Part shown: positions 8,960 through 18,167 of the stretch, one piece after another
How positions within the stretch are numbered: position 1 is the first letter of the stretch
Layout: the number at the start of each line of letters is the position of its first letter
From: Neobacillus kokaensis
GTDB lineage: Bacteria; Bacillota; Bacilli; Bacillales; Cytobacillaceae
Assembly: GCF_014656545.1 (NCBI RefSeq)
Contig: NZ_BNDS01000013.1
Span: 76,146 to 140,145 of the forward strand
Direction of reading: 5' to 3'
DNA: 64,000 bases
The notes under the pieces: model-generated
Databases searched by the model: none
Seen by the model: only the letters and a program-made list of their open reading frames with translations
What the model was told of the DNA's origin: nothing
Program-made: the position numbers and the translations under genes

Positions 8960-9655
8960 TTAACCTCCTATCAATAGGCGAAACTTCCTAAGGTTGTTTT
9001 GCATTTCCTTTAGCCTTCTTGGCCATTGATATCCACAGTAATGTATTATGATGGGATGTTCTGCAACATCTTTATCATAAGGCCTGCTATTCCACTTATC
9101 ATGTAAAGTTCCGACGATTGGAGTGTATTTAGTGGGACCATTATAGGAAATAATTTTCAATAACTTATTTTCATATCCGAGACATTTTAAAAAACCTTGT
9201 TGATCCCACCAAAATTCTCCTTCTTTCTTTTTATGATTCCATACCTCCTGTAAAAGTTCTTCTGTCAAAGGATCACGCTTGATGACAATAACACCTGAAT
9301 TTGGAAAAAGCGGGTCCCTGCCATAATGAGATCCCATATATACTAAGTGGTCTGTTTTTATTTCATCACGGATATCAGTATCAAAATCAACAAACATTGC
9401 ATCTGAATCAATCCACATAACAAGCTCGTAGTATTTCATTAAATTGAATAACAGAAAAATCTTATTTCTCTTTACAAGTCGATTTGGTACAAATGTTTTT
9501 GTGAAAAACAGGGTATCAATACCATGAACCCTCCCGTAATGTTCTACTGTCGGTTTCATAAGCTGTAATCCCATTAAATGCTTCCCCTTATCAGCAAAGG
9601 AGCAAATAACCATATTGCTTTTCGGAGTTAGTTTAAAATCATGAATTGGGATCAA
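8960..9655 (-). CDS. GT34-like glycosyltransferase, copy 1
   Basis: The 231-residue paralogue of the next gene starts at a TTG with GGAGG seven bases upstream. It has WIDSDAMFVD (81-90) as the DxD site, PLFPNSGVIVIKRD, FWWDQQGFLK and IIIHYCG near the C-terminus. It is the first gene of the leftward half of the island; the divergent GT2-like gene begins 240 bases away, so promoters for both directions should lie in 9656-9894. The spacing and the shared domain order show a tandem duplication. Confidence 0.78.
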   Translation of the reverse strand: MIPIHDFKLTPKSNMVICSFADKGKHLMGLQLMKPTVEHYGRVHGIDTLFFTKTFVPNRLVKRNKIFLLFNLMKYYELVMWIDSDAMFVDFDTDIRDEIKTDHLVYMGSHYGRDPLFPNSGVIVIKRDPLTEELLQEVWNHKKKEGEFWWDQQGFLKCLGYENKLLKIISYNGPTKYTPIVGTLHDKWNSRPYDKDVAEHPIIIHYCGYQWPRRLKEMQNNLRKFRLLIGG

Positions 9656-9894
9656 ATTTATTCCTCCATTCTTAATTTGCCGCCCAAGGCCTTTGCTTGT
9701 CTTTAGCTTTAACTATTCTATTCATTCTTGAAAAAAGTGTTATAGACTCGAGAATTATTTTTACTTTTAACACATTCAAAGGACTAAAGGATTATTAGGA
9801 AATTACAATTTATTAGGGAAATGTCCGTTTCGTAAAAATAAATGATAAATACTATATGATAAGGGTTTTACCATTGAAAGCGGGGGATAAAAAG

Positions 9895-10593
9895 ATGGTT
9901 TCCGTTATTACCTGTACGATAAGAGATGAAATGATAGAAAATGTATTCGATAATTATTCCAGCCAATTATGGAAAAAGAAAGAACTAATTATCATTTTAA
10001 ATAAAGACTCAATCAGTATTGAAAAGTGGAAAAAAAAAGCACTAGATTATGAAAATGTCTCAATCATACAACTTCCCGAAGAAAAAACATTAGGTGAATG
10101 TTTAAATTATGGAATTGAAAAATCAAAATATGATTTTATTGCCAAATTTGATGATGATGATTATTACTCTCCCTATTATTTAACAGAAGCAATGGACGCC
10201 TTTAAAAATAATCATGTACATCTTGTTGGGAAAGGCTCTTCCTATATGTATCTTCCGCAAGAAAAATTGTTATTTCTTCGTAAAATTGGAAATGAAGATA
10301 AATTAGGCCGCTCTTCACTTAAGGGGGGAACCTTAGTTTTTAAAAAAGAAATTTACCCAAAAGTAAAATTCCAGCCTAGGAAAGCCGGTACAGATGCTGT
10401 ATTTATTAATGACTGTATCAAAAAAAAATACAAAATATATGCAACTAGCAAATACAATTATGTCTATATAAGAAGGGAGGAACAATCCCATACCTATAAA
10501 ATAAATAATGATTCCATTAAAAAGAATAGTAAATTCATTGGGAAAACAGACGATTTTAAGGAAATTTCCACAAAGGAGTTTGGCATCAATTAA
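9895..10593 (+). CDS. family 2 glycosyltransferase
   Basis: From the ATG at 9895 (MVSVITCTIRDEM), preceded by GGGGG at eight bases, the product has 232 residues. An upstream ATG at 9856 is less likely because it lacks a comparable site. The GT-A fold is shown by the N-terminal VSVITC strand, GECLNYGIEKSKYDFIAKFDDDDYY (66-91) with an acidic donor-metal cluster, and a late acceptor part KAGTDAVFINDC that fits GT2 organisation. It starts the rightward half of the island, followed by a GT8-like gene 37 bases on. Base composition is visibly AT-rich. Confidence 0.8.
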   Translation: MVSVITCTIRDEMIENVFDNYSSQLWKKKELIIILNKDSISIEKWKKKALDYENVSIIQLPEEKTLGECLNYGIEKSKYDFIAKFDDDDYYSPYYLTEAMDAFKNNHVHLVGKGSSYMYLPQEKLLFLRKIGNEDKLGRSSLKGGTLVFKKEIYPKVKFQPRKAGTDAVFINDCIKKKYKIYATSKYNYVYIRREEQSHTYKINNDSIKKNSKFIGKTDDFKEISTKEFGIN

Positions 10594-10630
10594 TCATCAT
10601 GAATGTGTAAATGAAGATGGAGGTGAGATT

Positions 10631-11416
10631 TTGGATACGATTCATATTGCAGCAGTAAGTACTAATAATTACGCTAGACATACGGCTGTCATGTTTAATT
10701 CTATTCTTAAAAATAATAAATCAAACAATACAATTCATTTTTATCTGGTCGGTAATCTTTCGGAGGAAAATGAAACAAAAATTAAAAACTCTTTAGAAAA
10801 CTACCCTGCTAAAGTGTATTTTTTCCCTGTTAGCGAAACTCGATTTACGGGTTTTAAGCTTTTTGGATATTTTAAAAAGGAAGCATACTACAGATTGTTG
10901 TTACCTGAACTTTTAGATGAATCAATAGAAAGAGTAATCTATCTCGATAGTGATATTATCGTAAAACATGATATCAATGATCTTTGGAAAGTGAATCTAA
11001 ATAATTATTATCTAGCAGCCGCTCAAGATTTAGGTCAGTGTGCAAGTAAAGCTAGAAAAAAAACACTTTCTATTCCTCTTCATGCCGGCTATTTCAATTC
11101 CGGAGTATTGGTTATGGATTTGAAAAAATGGCGAGAACATAATATTGCCAATCAAGTCATCGAATTTGCAAAACAAAATCCCAATAAACTAAGAAGTATC
11201 GACCAAGATGCATTGAATGCATTGCTTTACAATAAATGGCTTGAACTTGACCCTACATGGAATTATAACACCGCAACAATTAATAGAGGAAAAAGTATTA
11301 CAGACCCTGCCATTATCCATTTCACAGGGAAGAGAAAACCCTGGAGTCACGACCATCATCCATTACGGAATGAATATTTACGCTATTTAGAGAGTACTAG
11401 ATGGGATATTATATAA
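10631..11416 (+). CDS. family 8 glycosyltransferase, copy 1
   Basis: The 261-residue product starts at TTG 10631, preceded by a perfect GGAGGTG at five bases; the start MDTIHIAAVS aligns with the paralogue at 12298 (MENIHIAAVS). A longer frame to 10508 overlaps the GT2 gene and lacks a site. GT8 hallmarks are FKKEAYYRLLLPE (81-93), VIYLDSDIIV with the DxD (102-111), HAGYFNSGVLVMDLKKWR, DQDALNALLYN and the C-terminal IIHFTGKRKPW. The family includes LgtC galactosyltransferases and the Bacillus GspA protein. Donor and acceptor are unknown. Confidence 0.85.
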   Translation: MDTIHIAAVSTNNYARHTAVMFNSILKNNKSNNTIHFYLVGNLSEENETKIKNSLENYPAKVYFFPVSETRFTGFKLFGYFKKEAYYRLLLPELLDESIERVIYLDSDIIVKHDINDLWKVNLNNYYLAAAQDLGQCASKARKKTLSIPLHAGYFNSGVLVMDLKKWREHNIANQVIEFAKQNPNKLRSIDQDALNALLYNKWLELDPTWNYNTATINRGKSITDPAIIHFTGKRKPWSHDHHPLRNEYLRYLESTRWDII

Positions 11417-11492
11417 TTTTCTTTGATAAATGGGGAAAGAGTTTCTTTATAAATAAATTGTTTGCAAAACCTCAATTTTTAGGAGGAAAATA

Positions 11493-12206
11493 ATGTTAAA
11501 TAATGTTTCTATTCTTATTCCCTACAAACCGGACGGTGGTCCAAGAGATAGACTATTTAATTGGGTAAAAACTTATTATGAAACAATGATGCCAGAAGTG
11601 GAATTGTGTATCGGCAAAAGTCTAAGTCATCCTTTTAATCGCTCGAGAGCAATAAATATCGCTGCCAAACAAGCTACAAGGGATATTTTTGTTATTGCTG
11701 ACGGCGATGTATTTTATGAACCTGACTCATTATTACAAGCAATTGAATTACTTGATCAACATGCCTGGGTTATCCCCTATGATAAATGGTTAGATTTAAC
11801 CCAATCCAGCACTGAAAACCTTCTAATTCACCCCCCTCAGCTGCCTTTGCCATTAGATGTTGAATATAGTAAAGAAAGGAAATATAAAAATAATCGCTTA
11901 CCAATAAGTGGTACCATCATTGTTACCCGAGAAAACTTTTACAAGGTAAGGGGATTCGATGAAAGATTTAAGGGATGGGGAAAGGAAGACAATGCTTTTT
12001 GTGCTGCTATGAATACTATATGCGGCCCTTATTATAGAACAAAAAATACTTTTCTATATCATTTATGGCATCCAAGAGAGGGTTTGAAGACTCATCCGAA
12101 TATGCAGAATAATATTAAATTATTTAACCGCTATGCCAAAAGGACAGGAAAAATAGGAGAAATGACAAAATTGATCAATGAGCGTGGCCATAATTCATCA
12201 TTTTAA
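11493..12206 (+). CDS. glycosyltransferase with GT2/GT7 (galactosyltransferase-like) organisation
   Basis: The 237-residue protein begins MLNNVSILIPYKPDGG, has the acidic metal motif ADGDVFYEP (69-77), and a C-terminal GFDERFKGWGKEDNAF block (around 150-165). That GWGxED signature is characteristic of the C-terminal galactosyltransferase domain (GT7-C) and related GT2 polypeptide-type enzymes. AGGAGG lies before the ATG. It sits between two GT8 copies in the same direction, with a 76-base gap from the first, so cotranscription is likely. A galactose or N-acetylgalactosamine donor is suggested by the family only. Confidence 0.82.
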   Translation: MLNNVSILIPYKPDGGPRDRLFNWVKTYYETMMPEVELCIGKSLSHPFNRSRAINIAAKQATRDIFVIADGDVFYEPDSLLQAIELLDQHAWVIPYDKWLDLTQSSTENLLIHPPQLPLPLDVEYSKERKYKNNRLPISGTIIVTRENFYKVRGFDERFKGWGKEDNAFCAAMNTICGPYYRTKNTFLYHLWHPREGLKTHPNMQNNIKLFNRYAKRTGKIGEMTKLINERGHNSSF

Positions 12207-12297
12207 TTTTTGTAAGCTTTTTAGAATGCGAAAAAAATTTGGTGTGAATTATTACTCTACGTTATCCTCATAACATTGATCAATAGGTGGTGATTAT

Positions 12298-13080
12298 TTG
12301 GAGAACATTCATATTGCTGCAGTAAGTAATGACATCTATGCAAAACATACAGCAGTAATGTTTATTTCCATACTTGAAAATAATAAATCAAATAGCAACC
12401 TGCATTTTTATATTGTTGGCAATCTATCATTGGAAAATCAAATGAAAATTAGAAACTCTTTAGCAGGCTATCCTGCAGATGTAGTTTTCTTTCCTGTTGA
12501 TAAAAATCGATTCAAGGGATTTAAGCTGTATGGTTATTTTAAAAAAGAAGCCTATTATCGACTCCTTTTGCCAGAGGTATTAGATGAAACCATAAAAAAA
12601 GTAATCTACCTTGACAGTGACATCATTGTTAAACATGACATCATTGGTCTCTGGAACGTAAATTTAAATAATCATTTTCTCGCTGCTGTTCAAGATTTGG
12701 GTTCTTGCGCAAGTAAAGCTAGAAAAAGAGTACTTTCTATCCCCCGTCGTGCAGGTTATTTTAATTCAGGTGTATTGGTTATAGATTTAGAGAAATGGCG
12801 TAAAAATAATACTGCTGAACGAGTCATTCAATATGCGAAAAAAAATCCTCGTAAACTAAGAAGCATCGACCAAGATGCAATGAATGCGGTTCTTTATAAT
12901 AAATGGCTTAAGCTACACCCTACGTGGAATTATATCACCGTAAGGATTAGAAAACGAAAAATAATAAAAAACCCTGCCATTATTCATTTCACAGGCCCCA
13001 AAAAGCCATGGAAGAGTCATAGACACCCATTAAGATATGAATATTTCCGCTATTTAAAGAGTACTAAATGGGATAATTAA
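12298..13080 (+). CDS. family 8 glycosyltransferase, copy 2
   Basis: The 260-residue paralogue of the gene at 10631 starts with TTG after AGGTGG. It keeps FKKEAYYRLLLPE, VIYLDSDIIVKHD, RAGYFNSGVLVIDLEKWR, DQDAMNAVLYN and IIHFTGPKKPW. The GT7-like gene lies between the copies, so the duplicated unit was either GT8 alone or GT8 plus a neighbour. It is the last plus-strand gene of the island and runs into a bidirectional terminator at 13087-13117. Confidence 0.86.
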   Translation: MENIHIAAVSNDIYAKHTAVMFISILENNKSNSNLHFYIVGNLSLENQMKIRNSLAGYPADVVFFPVDKNRFKGFKLYGYFKKEAYYRLLLPEVLDETIKKVIYLDSDIIVKHDIIGLWNVNLNNHFLAAVQDLGSCASKARKRVLSIPRRAGYFNSGVLVIDLEKWRKNNTAERVIQYAKKNPRKLRSIDQDAMNAVLYNKWLKLHPTWNYITVRIRKRKIIKNPAIIHFTGPKKPWKSHRHPLRYEYFRYLKSTKWDN

Positions 13081-13086
13081 TTTAAA

Positions 13087-13117
13087 AGGCCTCCAGACAA
13101 TCATCGTCCGGAGGCCT
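13087..13117. terminator. bidirectional terminator between convergent island transcripts
   Basis: AGGCCTCC (13087-13094) pairs with GGAGGCCT (13110-13117), with further pairing inside and A/T runs on both sides. It separates the plus-strand glycosyltransferase genes from the minus-strand YheC/YheD genes that end at 13128. Confidence 0.85.
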
Positions 13118-13127
13118 CCTTACTTTT

Positions 13128-14438
13128 TTATTTACCACCCATTGCTATATACTTCGCATATAAGACTGGATTTGATTTTACGGAATAATACATTTTCCGA
13201 TCTTTGATCATGAGCGGAAAATCATGGTCTGGTCGCTTGTTCATTTCAATAACCCAAACCTTATAATCTTCATCTATCCCTACATCAATTCCAAAGTCGG
13301 CGTAAGCCCCTGCAATTTCATCTGCTTTACAGGCCATTTTTGTACAAATAGAGATAATTTCTTGATACTTCTTGAAGGCTGTTAATTCATCATATCCAAA
13401 TTGCGTCATTAAAGCCTGTCTGCCTTCCATCGCATATCCGCTTGCTTTAAAATTGGAGGTAATTGCATTGGACTTTCCAAACCTCGCAATCATCCCTGTA
13501 CATTGCCACTGACCTGTTCTATCTTTTTGTAAGATGACGCGATAGTCAACCATTCTTTCCTCAAAGGCATGAAGACGAATCGGCTGCTGCAGTAAAAAGA
13601 ATGAATGCCTTCTAAGAAATTTAGCCATTTGTTCACTAGATAATGTTCGAATATCATTTTTATAATTTTCTAGGATGATATACTGATTGCCCTGTTTTTC
13701 TATATAATAAATACCTTGTCCTCTGGAACCATTTCTGGACTTAAGATAGACACCGTTATATTTTTCTAGAAAAATATTTAAATTATTTACATTCACCTTA
13801 TTTGTCGTTTCCGCGAGATGCTCCCTTAATTCCTCAAAGGGAGAAAGCCAATTCCAAAACTGCCATTTATCAAAATATTGGGCGTTAAAAAAGCCTGGTC
13901 CGATTCTTTCCTGAAGTCCTTTTAACGTTTTCCGCCCCAGTTCTACCCTTCTGAAAACCGCCCCTGGAAAAGGTAAAACAGCTTTTCTCCAGCTCGTCGG
14001 TGACGCTGGGTCATAAACATAACCAGTGATTTTTTCTTCGGTGAAATCTATTTGCTGCTCACAAAAAACAAAAAGAATTCCATTTATTTGTTCGTACAAC
14101 ATCGTATAAATTAAATAATGGTGTAAATACTTAGCCAGTCTTTCTTCCGATTTTGCCAGCAATAATCCGATAACCGGTCCAATGATTAATTCATTGTTTG
14201 CATACATCACTTCGTAGTTCACATCGGGATCAATTAAGAGCTCCTTTTTTGCATTTTCACTGACCCCAATCCTGTATTCGTTATTAAACGGAACAGTCTT
14301 AACCACGGCCGGCAATTTCCTTTTTCCGAAACTGACGGTGATTGTTTGATTCTGTTCAATCCCCAAAAAAGCTGCAGTTGTATCGGGTAAAAAAATAGTA
14401 TCGTCTGCTATATGATGGAAGTATATTTTATAAAGCAA
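13128..14438 (-). CDS. YheC/YheD family ATP-grasp protein (long form)
   Basis: The 436-residue protein begins at TTG (MLYKIYFHHIADD), with GGGGGTG upstream. The N-terminal domain has the family signature IIGPVIGLLLAKS. The ATP-grasp core shows GVYLKSRNGSRGQGIYYI, FLLQQPI, DYRVILQKD, GMIARFGK and DFGIDVGIDEDYKVWVIEMNKRPDHD at the metal site. The start lies three bases after the stop of the upstream family member, so translation is probably coupled. It is the last gene of a four-member minus-strand YheC/YheD operon (18907 to 13128). Confidence 0.88.
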   Translation of the reverse strand: MLYKIYFHHIADDTIFLPDTTAAFLGIEQNQTITVSFGKRKLPAVVKTVPFNNEYRIGVSENAKKELLIDPDVNYEVMYANNELIIGPVIGLLLAKSEERLAKYLHHYLIYTMLYEQINGILFVFCEQQIDFTEEKITGYVYDPASPTSWRKAVLPFPGAVFRRVELGRKTLKGLQERIGPGFFNAQYFDKWQFWNWLSPFEELREHLAETTNKVNVNNLNIFLEKYNGVYLKSRNGSRGQGIYYIEKQGNQYIILENYKNDIRTLSSEQMAKFLRRHSFFLLQQPIRLHAFEERMVDYRVILQKDRTGQWQCTGMIARFGKSNAITSNFKASGYAMEGRQALMTQFGYDELTAFKKYQEIISICTKMACKADEIAGAYADFGIDVGIDEDYKVWVIEMNKRPDHDFPLMIKDRKMYYSVKSNPVLYAKYIAMGGK

Positions 14439-14441
14439 ACT

Positions 14442-15773
14442 CTATTCACCCCCAAAGCCCGCCAGCCATTTAGCATAATGGATTGGAGCCGTTTTAATTT
14501 GATAATAGAGCTGTAAATCTGCAGCATCCAAGGCTATCGTCATGTCCGGGCTGCGATTATTGATTTCGATAATCCAAAGATGATGATCTTCATCAATCCC
14601 AATATCGATACCGACATAGCCTAAGTGGAGACCTCTTTTTTCTAATGCTTCACAGCAAAGAATGGCTATCTTTTCAATTTCCATATATTTTTTAAAGGCC
14701 ATCTTTGGGTCCTCTTTGTACAATTCCATCAGGGAAAGCCAGCCTTTTTCCGCAGAGCCGCCGCTCGAAATATTGCTTACAATACTGTCAACTTCACCAA
14801 ACTTTGTAACCATACCTGGAACGGTCCATACCCCATTATGATTTTTTGCCGCTAACACCCGAATATCCATTACACGATTATTATTTCGTAATAGCGAGAT
14901 TTTCTGCTGAACAATACATCGTTCCAAATTTAATTCAGTTTGGAAATATTTTTGAACAGCCTCCCAATTTCGTAATATCGTTGTGATATTTCTACCCTTA
15001 ATCCTGTAGCTCAATTTATACTCCTGACCATCATAGGAAAGCTGATATATTCCCGTTCCTTGCATACCGGCCCGCGGTTTAATAAAGATTTTTCGATAAA
15101 CAAGCATTAACCGTTTAACGTCCTCCATATTCTGTGCCAACACTGTCTCAGGAAGATGTTTTCTTAATTGGTGATTTCCGGAAAACCATTGCCACATTTC
15201 CCATTTATTAAAAATATGGGAATTAAAAAAGTGATCCGCAATTAATTTCTGCAGTGTTTTCCTAATCGACTCTTTAATCGTTCTTCTTAGGAAAACAGCG
15301 GAAGGAAACGGAAATACACCCTTTACCCACACGTGTTCTCTCGGGTTATAGGCAAATCCCTGAACCTGCTTATTCTTTACATCAATTCCATCAGCCGTAA
15401 AAAGAATGATAAGCCCGTTTACATGCTTATAATCGATTAGATAATTTTTATAGATTTTAATTCTTTGCTGATTCATCTCACTAAATTTTCCGCGTACCAG
15501 CATGCCGATGATAGGACCAATCAAAAGGACATTATCTTGAAATTTCATCTTATATTCAATCCATTCAGGGAGTGATGTACCTTTTACGAGGTCACTTGAT
15601 ATATAGATACACCGTTCCTGATCATCATGAGACGTAAGGTCTGCCTTTTTCTGCAATGCCCCAATATTTACCGTTATAGACTGTCTACCTGTTAAGCCTA
15701 ATGTTTCTATTGCCTTCATTGGCAGTGAAATGCTCGTACTAGGAGTTGGAATCAATTGAATGGTACACTTCAT
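14442..15773 (-). CDS. YheC/YheD family ATP-grasp protein (long form)
   Basis: The 443-residue protein has the N-terminal signature LLIGPIIGMLVRGK, then IFIKPRAGMQGTGIYQL, CIVQQKISLL, MDIRVLAAKN, MVTKFGE, and GYVGIDIGIDEDHHLWIIEINNRSPDM, the most canonical metal site in the island. GGAGGAG precedes the ATG. The start lies inside the 3' end of the upstream 772-residue gene (35-base overlap), indicating translational coupling. As elsewhere in the family, ATP-dependent ligation is expected; the substrate is unknown. Confidence 0.88.
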   Translation of the reverse strand: MKCTIQLIPTPSTSISLPMKAIETLGLTGRQSITVNIGALQKKADLTSHDDQERCIYISSDLVKGTSLPEWIEYKMKFQDNVLLIGPIIGMLVRGKFSEMNQQRIKIYKNYLIDYKHVNGLIILFTADGIDVKNKQVQGFAYNPREHVWVKGVFPFPSAVFLRRTIKESIRKTLQKLIADHFFNSHIFNKWEMWQWFSGNHQLRKHLPETVLAQNMEDVKRLMLVYRKIFIKPRAGMQGTGIYQLSYDGQEYKLSYRIKGRNITTILRNWEAVQKYFQTELNLERCIVQQKISLLRNNNRVMDIRVLAAKNHNGVWTVPGMVTKFGEVDSIVSNISSGGSAEKGWLSLMELYKEDPKMAFKKYMEIEKIAILCCEALEKRGLHLGYVGIDIGIDEDHHLWIIEINNRSPDMTIALDAADLQLYYQIKTAPIHYAKWLAGFGGE

Positions 15774-18057
15774 TAGTCATCTCCTCCTCCATTTCGGCCA
15801 CTTTAAACCCTTGAAGACGAACAGCATAAATGATTGGCTGATAACGGATCTTTAAATAAATATCATAATCCATTGCTTTAAACCCTTTAAAGCTTGGAAA
15901 AATATTTGCCTCAATTAACCATGGATAGCCCTCTTGATCCAAACCAATGTCTAAACCAAACTCTCCAAAATGTTCATCTTTTTCCTCCATTAAGTGACAA
16001 AATTGCTGACATAATTTTAAAATGTTTTTTTCAACCTCTTCGAAGGAAAGATGATCACCTGCTTTTTCAATCACTTCCTCCAAGGTCATGGCCTTACCGC
16101 CTCTGGCGATATTCGTTAATACCTCGTTTTCTCCGGCAACCCTGCACTCAATTCCTGAACAAATCCAGTGTTCCTTATTTTGCTTTTGCATTACTACCCG
16201 GACATCAAATGGGCAATTGTCAACCTTTAACAGGGGTATATAGGTTTGATACAAATACTTCTCATTTAATACATTTAAACTCCTCAACATTTCTGCTAAT
16301 CCTGTTACATCAGGGATGAGGTGCTGAAGTCTAAACCCCTTTCGATAGTCATAAAGGACATAGTTACCTTGTTCTAAATCCTGTTCAATGACAAAAATTC
16401 CCCTGCCGCGGGACAGACTAACAGGCTTTAAAATTACCTTCTGATGCGCATTTACAAATTTAATTAACTCAGACATATTCTTATAAAGATGAGTATCCGG
16501 TAAATGTTTTTTTATTTTCTTTTCTGCCTGCAGTTGTAACAGGTCTGATTTTTTATAGTGGTGGGAATTAAATAATTTATGGTCCGTTAATTCGATTAAT
16601 TGCTTAATTCTTTCTGGTTTCTGATGGAAATTTCTGCGATATAAGGAGGCGGGAATAGGGGCAGACCCATAATCCCATTTTTTTTCAACCGGATCATAAA
16701 TCAATCCGTAGGCAATCTTTTCCTCCCAATCAATTGAACGTGTTGAAAAGGCAATGACTAAGCCGCCAAATTTCTCATATACTCCCAGCCTATCTGTAAA
16801 TTTTTCCATGTATGAGGGATTATAAAGCTGATTCTTTTCTCCTAAAAGGAGCCCGATAGTTGGTCCGATAATAATTTTATTTGCTGAAACCTTAAGTTGA
16901 TACACGATATTTTCTGGTATACGCAACATTTTTAAAAGGGAACTGGAGATACTAATTTCTATAGGGGTTTGAAATGAATTACTGCTAATTTGAATATCTT
17001 CTTCTATAACGATTTTACAAATCAGCTGTTTGATCCCAAATTGGAGTACATTAAGCTGGGCAACAGCAGAATTGATAAGCTCGACAGGAAGTTTTACTGT
17101 TTGATCTTCGTCATCAAAGGGTTTAAGTTTTACCCAAAGAAAACTCTCCCCATCCTCCTTTAACTGCTTTTTATCAGTGCCAGAGAAAAATTCCTTTCTT
17201 CCTGAAGAAAACTTTGGTTGACTTTCTATTAACGGCTTCTCTTGAGAATCATCTTTATCAAGCAATTCCTTAGCTGTGTTTAAAGCAGACTCGAAGATTG
17301 GATAACAAAGCTGTCTTTTCCATGCAAAAAGCTCTTTGATAATATAATTAAATGAGCACGTCGACCTAATGAAAATTTGTCCATTATGATGGATTGAAAA
17401 CTGAATACCGATTTCATATATCCCCGGATAGTAATAATGAATGATTTTTAACAGCTTCTGACTTTGTTCCATTAAAAATTCCTTTACTTCTTTATATTCC
17501 AACTCCTGATTTACCAATAATGGATATGAGCCTGCCAAAAGATATTTGTTTTCATCTATATCATTAATATAAATAATTGGAATGCTCCATACATTATTTA
17601 TACTTTTCTGACCCAAAATATAAACATTCAAGGCTACATTACTTTGAACTGTTTCATCTTCAAAATATAAGTTTAAATCAGGGTGTGCCTGAATTAATTC
17701 ATGCAAGTTTTTTTTCTTTATAATCTGATGTTCATTTATAACTAAAAAATTGGGATGACTTGACAGTTCCCTTAAAAATTTTATATTTTTTTTATGAAAA
17801 AATTTGGTTGGATTATAGATAATCGATGGAATCGTTAATGTTGATTTTTTAATGCTTAAATTTTTTTCTATTTCAATTGCTTCCGTTTCTAAAGTTTTTA
17901 AAGATATATGCTGTAATGTAAAAAAAACAATTTTTAAGTTAAATTCTTGCGCTTTTTCGACAAACAGGCACCAAATTTCATCTTGAATATTATTTTTGCG
18001 TCTTAACTGATTCCATTCCCTTGTGGAAAGTAAAACGCCAATAGTGTCCATCTGCAA
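15739..18057 (-). CDS. double-length YheC/YheD protein: degenerate copy fused to an intact copy
   Basis: The 772-residue protein is nearly twice the family length. Residues from about 330 on form a complete YheC/YheD protein: IIIGPTIGLLLGEK, VILKPVSLSRGRGIFVI, YLYQTYIPL, FDVRVVMQK, GGKAMTLEEV, FGEFGLDIGLDQEGYPWLIEANIF. Residues 1-270 start with IGVLLSTREWN, contain IPSIIYNP, and end with YEIGIQFSIHHNGQIFIRST, which aligns in position and pattern with the DIGLD...WLIEAN block but lacks the acidic and glycine-rich residues. I read this half as a decayed second copy. The TTG start follows AAGGAGGTG. It overlaps the next gene by 35 bases. Confidence 0.82.
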   Translation of the reverse strand: MQMDTIGVLLSTREWNQLRRKNNIQDEIWCLFVEKAQEFNLKIVFFTLQHISLKTLETEAIEIEKNLSIKKSTLTIPSIIYNPTKFFHKKNIKFLRELSSHPNFLVINEHQIIKKKNLHELIQAHPDLNLYFEDETVQSNVALNVYILGQKSINNVWSIPIIYINDIDENKYLLAGSYPLLVNQELEYKEVKEFLMEQSQKLLKIIHYYYPGIYEIGIQFSIHHNGQIFIRSTCSFNYIIKELFAWKRQLCYPIFESALNTAKELLDKDDSQEKPLIESQPKFSSGRKEFFSGTDKKQLKEDGESFLWVKLKPFDDEDQTVKLPVELINSAVAQLNVLQFGIKQLICKIVIEEDIQISSNSFQTPIEISISSSLLKMLRIPENIVYQLKVSANKIIIGPTIGLLLGEKNQLYNPSYMEKFTDRLGVYEKFGGLVIAFSTRSIDWEEKIAYGLIYDPVEKKWDYGSAPIPASLYRRNFHQKPERIKQLIELTDHKLFNSHHYKKSDLLQLQAEKKIKKHLPDTHLYKNMSELIKFVNAHQKVILKPVSLSRGRGIFVIEQDLEQGNYVLYDYRKGFRLQHLIPDVTGLAEMLRSLNVLNEKYLYQTYIPLLKVDNCPFDVRVVMQKQNKEHWICSGIECRVAGENEVLTNIARGGKAMTLEEVIEKAGDHLSFEEVEKNILKLCQQFCHLMEEKDEHFGEFGLDIGLDQEGYPWLIEANIFPSFKGFKAMDYDIYLKIRYQPIIYAVRLQGFKVAEMEEEMTNEVYHSIDSNS

Positions 18058-18083
18058 GCCAACACCTCCTTACAAAAGCCGAC

Positions 18084-18167
18084 TTAATAACCTCTACGAT
18101 ACTTTATATTCATGACCAATAAATCTGTATAGGCATAAGCCATTAGTCCTAATTGCCCAAAATACAT
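18084..18167 (-). CDS. possible 27-residue coupled small ORF
   Basis: An ATG at 18167 overlaps the last base of the upstream stop codon (TAATG) and opens a 27-codon frame beginning MYFGQLGLMAYAY and ending in IKYRRGY. It fills most of the 109-base gap between two YheC/YheD genes. GAGG lies close before the ATG. It resembles no family I know, so it may be a small coupled peptide or chance. Confidence 0.35.
   Translation of the reverse strand: MYFGQLGLMAYAYTDLLVMNIKYRRGY

Noticed and set aside
10508..10630. Start of the first GT8 gene at 10508
   Set aside because: The extension lies in the GT2 gene and the TTG at 10631 has a perfect site and agrees with the paralogue.
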